A model generated the notes under the pieces. That model saw nothing but the letters and a program-made list of their open reading frames with translations. It did not search any database and was not told the DNA's origin. Positions 57,610-64,000 of a DNA stretch of 64,000 nucleotides are shown piece after piece. The translations under genes were made by a program, and so were the position numbers. The stretch comes from Gracilariopsis chorda (taxonomy: Eukaryota > Rhodophyta > Florideophyceae > Gracilariales > Gracilariaceae). The stretch covers positions 1-64,000 of the forward strand of contig NBIV01000320.1 in NCBI GenBank assembly GCA_003194525.1. The letters run 5' to 3'. Within the stretch, counting starts at the first letter, position 1. Each line of letters opens with the position of its first letter.

Positions 57610-60600
57610 CCCTCCCTCTGTCACTGATTTCATACATTTAGGGGTAGCAGGCCACTGTCACAGCGGAACGTCTCCAGCTTCACCCGACCAAGTGCCTTCG
57701 TAAGCATATCAGCAACCATGTCTTCCGTGGAGCAGTACTGCAGCTGAATAGCTTTCTCACGTAGAGTCTCTCGTGTGAAGTTAAAGCGAATGACGATATC
57801 CTTCGTACGGTTATTGACAATTCTATTCCGGGCGAGGTCCATGAAGCCTTGGTTGGCCACATAAACCGTTGTGGGTTCAACCGTCAGCATTACTGACTCA
57901 TCTACGTGTAGACCAGTTGCATCACTAATGGCACTGCAAAGTCTTTTCAGCCAGATCGCCTCTTTCGCTCTGGAACATACACTCACATACTCAGCCGCGG
58001 CACTGGACAGCGCAACTACTTCTTGTTGGCGTGAGCTCCAAGACGCAAGAGCACCACCCATCATGAACACATACCCACTAGTAGAATTGCGAGTGGATGT
58101 GTCACCTGCCCAGTCCGAGTCAACATATCCATGAAGCTGAGTATCCGCACATGATCCTTACGTGAGTCCAAAAGATCGAGTGCCATTGAGGTACCTCAGT
58201 ACACGCTTGAATGCCTTCCAATGAGTTTCTCCAGGTTTTTGACATATTTCGCTTGCTTGGACACTGCAAAAGATATGTCCAGTCAAGTACCCACAAAAAG
58301 ATACATTAGAGAGCCAATCAATTGCCTGTATTGGATGCTTGTCATAGGTTCCTCAATCTGATTAAGGCCCACTTCAGAGTCCATGGGAGTGTCTACTGGC
58401 TTCGACAGACACATGCCAAACCATTCGAGGACCTTGTGCGTGTACACTGACTGCGTGAGGTACAACGTTTTCTTAGCTCGGTTCCGACGAATCTCGAATC
58501 CTAGACTCATGAGAGCATCATTCAGGTACTTCATTCGAAAACGGTTCGATAGCTCAGTATTCAATCGATCTATTGCATCTATTGATGGACTTGCTATAAT
58601 TAGGTCGTCCACCTACAGAGTAATGATCAACAGCACTTCCAATATCATCCCGATAAACACAAACTCGTCAACACTGTTTTGCTTCAGCCCCAGTTCTTCA
58701 ACAAGGAAGGAATCAATCTTTGCATGCCATTGCCTAGGTGCCTGTAGCAGCCCATATAGAGCTTTATTTAGTTTGCACACCAAGTCCTCTTTGCCAGCTT
58801 TGAAGAACTCACCTCCTTTCTCCATGTACATAGTTTCCTCGAGTTCGCCATTCAAGAATGCAGTCTTCACATCCATCTGGTGTAGGTGGTAGTCCCGCAC
58901 TGCCACCATGGACAGAATCACCCTTACGGATGTATACTTAACTACTGACGAATAGGTCTCTGAAAACTCCACGCCCTGAAATTTTAGGAAACCACGAGCA
59001 ACCACGCGAGCCATGTACTGCACTGTTGGTTCAACCCTTGCACTGGCCTCATACTTTTTCGCGAATATCTATTTGGACGAAATCACGTTGCTATTGGCTG
59101 GTCTTGGTACTAAGTCCCATGTGTCATGCTCCATCAAGGACTCATACTCACTGTCCATAGCCTTTATACATGCTTTGAAATCTGCTTGTGATACTGCATC
59201 CGAATGCGAAGATGGGATGTAATCACTGGCTGTGAGTAGGGCTGTGCCATCCCACCAAGAGGTAGGTGCTTTGCGTTCACGAATGCACCTTCGGAGTGTT
59301 TGTGGTTCTGGTATAGCTGAGTCACTGTCAGAAGCAGCTGGAGGCTCATTATGACTGTCTGAATCATCGTCAAGTGCGGTGTTGGGTGCAGCAGGATCGC
59401 TTGAGCAGCATAAGTGGGTGTCGTAAAAATAGGAGTGACGCTCGATTTCAAATTTTCTGATATGTCAATTTCAGCATAGTCGTCATCAGTGACGTGGTGA
59501 GTACCCTGATCGGAATTAGGGCACTCGTCAAATCTCACATCCCTGGACAGAACAACCTTATTTGTCTGATCATCTCACAATTTGTACCCATGGGCCCCAG
59601 ATATCTACCCAATAAAGGTTGCTTCTATTGCATGTTGCACTATCTTAGTCAGCTTGTGATACACTACTCTGTACCAGCACCGACTACCAAACACACGCAG
59701 ATTGCTCAAGTCAGGCTTTTCTCGACTACGCAACTCAATGGTGTCACGTTATTTGGGAGGGCCTTGCATGCCACTCTATTGCGCAGGTACACTGCAACTT
59801 TCAGTGCCTCTGCCCAGAAACGTTTCACTAGATTCTTTTGATGCAACATCGACCTCACAAAGTCCATGAGTGTTCGGTTGAAGTGTTCTGCGAGACCATT
59901 CTGATGTGGATTTTAAGGCACCGTGTGCTGATGTTCAGTACCATGGCATTCAAGTTCGTGTGTAAACTTGTGTGAGAAGTATTCACGAGCGTTGTCTGTG
60001 CGTAACGCATGTAACACACATTCGCGCGCAGTTATAGTCTTCACATGCGTGCCGGTCTGGTTTTTGCCAAACTTGAGCCACTTTACCAACATTTTGAGCA
60101 CCTCATCTTTGGTCTTGAGCATATACACGAAGCAAAAACGGGAGCAGTCATCAATGAATGTGCAAAGTAACGCGAGCCACCCAAGGAAACAACCTATATT
60201 TGACCACAGATATCAGAGTGGGCGAGGTCCAATGGTGCCTTGGCCCGTTCCCCACCTGCTTGGGGGTCGTAGTTCGGGTAGACGTCGCCACAATAGAGGA
60301 GTCACAAACATCAATCGATTGAGTCACATCCACATTCAGCCCTGCTACAACACCATTTCGAGCCATGTGTTTGATGCCATCCACTTTTACATGAGCCATT
60401 CGTGGATGCCATAGTGACAAGTCTGACAGAAGTGCGCTATTGGATTGTATTGATGGGTCAATTTCAGTGCACAAGTAGTACAGGCCTTTAATTCGACGCC
60501 TTTTGTAAACAGGGACGAGCCCTTATACACAAATACTTCGTGCTTGTCTAATAAAACAGTAGCACCCCAATCACACATAGAAGATATTGAGAGCAAATGG

Positions 60601-61639
60601 TACTTCAAGCTTGGTACATGCACCACATTTCTCAACCGGCACTTACGCTTTTGCCCTTCAACAGCAAGATCAATGTTAACACTGCCATAGCCACGTGACT
60701 CTAACTTGGAATCATTACCGATGCTCACACCAGACGACAGTTTGCTCTCTTAGGTTTGACACATGGAGTCATCATAAGTCATGTGGGCAGTTGCTCCAGA
60801 ATCCACGATCGAGTCACTGTTGGTGGCCTTCTTAGAACCCCTGGCAGTCAAACACACGTAGTCAGAATCACTGCAGCCTGCAGCGCCCTCATTGCCGAAA
60901 ACTGGGTGGGCAGCAGCATCTTATCCTTTGTTCCCCTCATCACGCTGTTTCTTAAAACATTTTCTCTGGATATGGCCCTTCTTTTCGCAGTAGTATCACA
61001 CAACTGGCTTCTTTCGAGACTCCCAGGCAACCACAGCTGCATTACTACAAGATTCTTCCTCTGCACGGTCATGCATTCGCTGCTCTTCTTGCAGCAAACG
61101 ACTTTTCACAAACTCCTGTTCGAGTTTGCGGTCACCAATTGTAGTGTCAATGACAACAATGAGGTGCTCAAAGCGTTCCGCTAGTCCACATAAGATAGCC
61201 ATAGCAATGTCTTCCTCCTCAACCATGACGTCCATACTCTTAAGATCCGATGCGAGATGACGTACGGAATTGATGAACGGTAATATTTTCTCGTCATCCA
61301 GCATCTTGGCAGTATAGAAGAAACGTAGCACATTGATTTGGCTGAGCAGCGCCTGGCGCTGTAACAAATCGTATATGGCTTTCCACATTTCTGCACCATT
61401 GTCGGTGTCTCTAACATGATCCAAATTCTCATCCCTAATGGTCAGACCAATCACTGCTCGTGCATTGGCATCTTTCTTTTTCCACCCTGACAATTCGTCA
61501 TCGTCCGTGGGTTTGGTTCTTTGGAGATAGTCATCGAGGTCTTCGAGCGCCGGAAGCAACTCAACTTCTTGCTTCCATACGTGGAAGGTATCCTCTCCCA
61601 ACTTTTCGATCTTGATGCCATCAAACGAGTCCATTGTAG

Positions 61640-63050
61640 GGGAAAATGAAGAAGAAGGTGCAATTACGACAACAGACAGTCACAAATAGTAAGAAAAAAA
61701 ACAAACAAACAAAAGATAAAAATAATTCGAGTTGAGGCACACTGACAGGGAATACTATTACCGCTGCCCTAGAGATTCGGACCCCTAGCCCCCGGAGACC
61801 CTCCGCGTAGGAAACGACTTCTTCTGTCTACTTCGTCCCACGTTTGAGGAGAAGTTGCGATGCTCTCTACGAGACGTCCAGAAGATGGTTAATGACCAAA
61901 GATATGCCTTCACAAATACACCCTCTCTCGTCTCTTGCAAGAACTTGCGCGACCTTGAGACTGAAGTTGCTCCGGTATCCAAGGTACGCTACTGACGCGC
62001 AACCAAAATGAGTTACACGCGGCATGATCGTAAAAAGGAAGTCAGCCTACGCCACTTCGCCTCCCCCTACAAACGCCCGAAGTTCAGATGCACAGATAAA
62101 AACCAAGTTATGGAATACCTTCACCACAGCCGAAGTATTCCGACACACAGTCAAGATCAACGTAGAGAGATAAATACTCGCAACAGTGCAGTACGCCACG
62201 GCACCACGTCCACGAATACACCCGCTGACCTTATCAGGTCTTTACGACCAACACTGTTATACGCCCAAAAGGACCGGTGGGAAGCCACTCGACAGTACAC
62301 CCGCTTTGTTTCAAGCCGCCAGACTAACGTTCCCGATTACTCGGATCAACCACTCCTCACACTAGACACCAGGTATAACCCAAGGAAACGCTGGGCAACC
62401 AAGACCCCAGACTTCACAAACTGCTGAGCACAACACGCAAGTGCACAGAATTCAACTAGAATGGTCCTCAACCTCTTCAGATCAGAACCCGCCAACACGA
62501 CGCGGGGATCTAACCAAAACCAGTAGAGAGGGAAAGACAAACAGGCGATAGCGATCGATAACACGGGCAAAAACGGCGGCCCAAACACAATCAAGATAGA
62601 GAGTCGACGTCGAACCACTACCACCCAAGCGCCCTCAGAGAGGAACGCAAACCAAAAGGAAAGCTCAGCACTAACGGGACCCAAATGAACACACAGGATG
62701 CAACGGTAGACGGCAACTGAAACAGTGAAATGGATGAATGGCGGTGAGGTAGAGCGACGATAGACGAACAAAAAGGATGACCGCAGAGGTCAGCGGAGCT
62801 GGGCCCATAACCTGTAAGAAGTCGAAGCGGATGGGAAACGAAAGATAGGGGGATGCAGAGGACCTTCGTCAGCTCTGGCTCGGATTTACTTGGAGGTTCT
62901 ACAATCACAACTTATATAGAACTATAACTTCGTCTTCCTCACAACTTCGACTTCAAATGAAACCTAAACCAGTAGCCGGGGACACTCAATAGTACCAATC
63001 ATCATATAACATAACATAGCCACGCTAGCACTAACTCATGATACCTTAAA
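61640..63050. other. Long leader between G LTR and G gag
   Basis: About 1.4 kb without a recognisable coding frame. It has an A-rich tract (AAAAAAAACAAACAAACAAAA near 61.69 kb). A leader this long is unusual for a Copia element, so a further small insertion may be hidden here, but I found no clear terminal repeats. Confidence 0.35.
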
Positions 63051-63054
63051 TCAA

Positions 63055-63592
63055 CTTAACACAATAACGCGCCAACACCGCACCATAAGTTACGTGCCTG
63101 CACATAACCGTGATAAAGCACAACTTCACAACGCACATCACAGATTCACATGCCAACGCATGCCATCGCATCAAAATTCATCCATGCACGTCACAGTAAT
63201 TCACCACATCACATTTACGTGTAAGTGCATCCACTCATACCTCATTAACCATTTGGTGTACCTGTAAACTTGATGACAGTACCCATACTCCTCACCAGGG
63301 TACCCCCGTGTTACCATATATTCCATTTGTCCAACTATCATAGGTACGTGCCCTGTACAATATGTCCACTGTACTAGATGGACACGTGGGTGTCCCAATC
63401 TAGCGCACTCGTGCACTACCAGTTGTACGCACTACAGTGCATATGTGCATTTGCAGTAGCCAATAAAAAGCCAGATTCACATTGAGTTTGCACAGCGACG
63501 AATATGGGCTTTTGCCGAGGCACCCGCCAAAACATCCCATGCTCCCTGGAACACTTGGCTTTTGTAATGACAGAACAGGTACTTTCCCAACA
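63055..63592 (-). repeat. 5' LTR of Copia element G (or shared with H)
   Basis: On the minus strand it starts TGTTGGGAAAGTACCTGTTC and matches 57080-57609. Directly before it (63593 and up) lies the RNase H of another Copia copy, H, cut off in mid-domain. That suggests insertion of G into H, or recombination between related elements. Confidence 0.75.
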
Positions 63593-64000
63593 AATTGCAT
63601 CTTCACATCAATGTGTTTGGCACTTCCAGAGGGGCAACGCTCACCAATGGCCCACTCAATCGCACATTGGTTGCTTGAGCGTAGTGGTGTACTAAAATTA
63701 TCCAACAATCCACATTCTCCAAGTACTGGAGATATCCACATTAGCTCTTGAACTGCCATCAATAATGCGTAGTACTCAGACTGACCTGTAGACAATGCCA
63801 CCGACGCCTGCCTACGGGCACCGTAGAAACAAACACATCACCCAAGTGTCGCAACGGACGCGGGTTATGAAAACAAAAGGGAAGAAAGAAATGGAGGAAG
63901 AAGAAACAAGAAAATAGAACTAGGAAGGTTGTCAGCCTTAGTCGACCAGTTTACTCGACAGCAGGCAAAGCCAATCTACATATACCCTACCGCACACACT
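63593..64000 (-). mobile_element. Copia fossil 'H', RNase H fragment (cut by window end)
   Basis: The minus-strand translation MALSTGQSEYYALLMAVQEL, then WISPVLGECG, CAIEWA and KHIDVKMQFV, is the Copia RNase H pattern (ALSTxEAEYxAL...KHIDV). The domain ends abruptly at the LTR of G. The element continues beyond 64000. Confidence 0.75.

Larger units (their letters stand above)
57080..63592 (-). mobile_element. Copia element 'G' (minus strand) with two LTR copies
   Basis: Read right to left: LTR copy (63592-63055), a long leader (~63.05-61.64 kb), gag from 61634 (MDSFDGIKIEKLGEDTFHVW, with YDLLQRQALLSQINVLRFFY), a zinc-knuckle region (~60.98 kb), protease (~60.80 kb, DSGATAHMTY), integrase (~60.4-59.5 kb, TDNAREYFS), reverse transcriptase (~59.02-58.28 kb; HQMDVKTAFLNGELEE and the MDDLII catalytic box), RNase H (58.07-57.63 kb; WSSRQQEVVALSSAAAEYVS, then CSTEDMVADMLTKAL), a purine tract and the second LTR copy (57609-57080). 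Integrase before RT marks it as Copia. It is broken, with roughly ten breaks. The LTR copies are only about 80-88% alike, so it is much older than A. Confidence 0.88.

Overview
This window is eukaryotic nuclear DNA, repeat-dense and almost free of ordinary host genes. The organism is probably a fungus or an alga. The evidence is chromodomain-bearing Ty3 retrotransposons, Copia retrotransposons and a transposase of the fungal Plavaka/CACTA type, with no bacterial operons and no rRNA or tRNA genes that I could see. I cannot name the organism from sequence alone.

Layout. (1) Bases 1-11389 are a Ty3/Gypsy chromodomain element, 'A', with two ~98% identical LTRs; only ~33 bp of its left end is cut off. 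Besides gag-pol it has a long open ORF on the opposite strand (8585-10300). (2) A sits inside a second Ty3 element, 'B' (11390-13916 and 30820-34007). (3) B is also interrupted by a 16.9-kb DNA transposon, 'T' (13917-30819), with 24-bp terminal inverted repeats and a TA target duplication. (4) B itself sits in an older, opposite-strand Ty3 gag fossil, 'C' (34.0-35.4 kb). (5) 36.7-43.2 kb is a badly decayed plus-strand Ty3 fossil, 'D'. 43.3-51.3 kb is a decayed minus-strand Ty3 chromodomain fossil, 'E', which carries a relic of the same antisense ORF found in A. (6) 51.6-64.0 kb holds Copia fossils: F (51.6-53.2), I (gag, 55.9-57.0), G (57.1-63.6, minus strand, with two LTR copies) and H (63.6-64.0, minus).

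Element T is the most interesting part. From left to right it has a CTAG-rich terminus; a 148-bp TA-flanked hairpin; a ~120-bp subterminal repeat present six times; a broken Plavaka-like DDE transposase (15.9-19.0 kb); a minus-strand gene of unknown function (19.1-21.2 kb or longer); a nested palindrome at 22.0-22.1 kb between divergent genes; and a long plus-strand gene (22.4-26.5 kb) combining a ParB-like domain with a 2-oxoglutarate/Fe(II) dioxygenase-like domain. These are followed by a coiled-coil gene, a four-helix membrane protein gene with a small partner, and a second coiled-coil/basic protein gene (29.7-30.5 kb). The cargo frames contain several in-frame stops but no frame shift that I can see, whereas the transposase changes frame about four times. 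The polypyrimidine/polypurine bias of the plus strand flips near the palindrome.

A transposon that carries a candidate nucleic-acid dioxygenase recalls the known link between KDZ transposons and TET/JBP genes in basidiomycetes. The transposase type, the ParB-like partner and the rest of the cargo here are different. All family assignments come from reading motifs; no database search was made.
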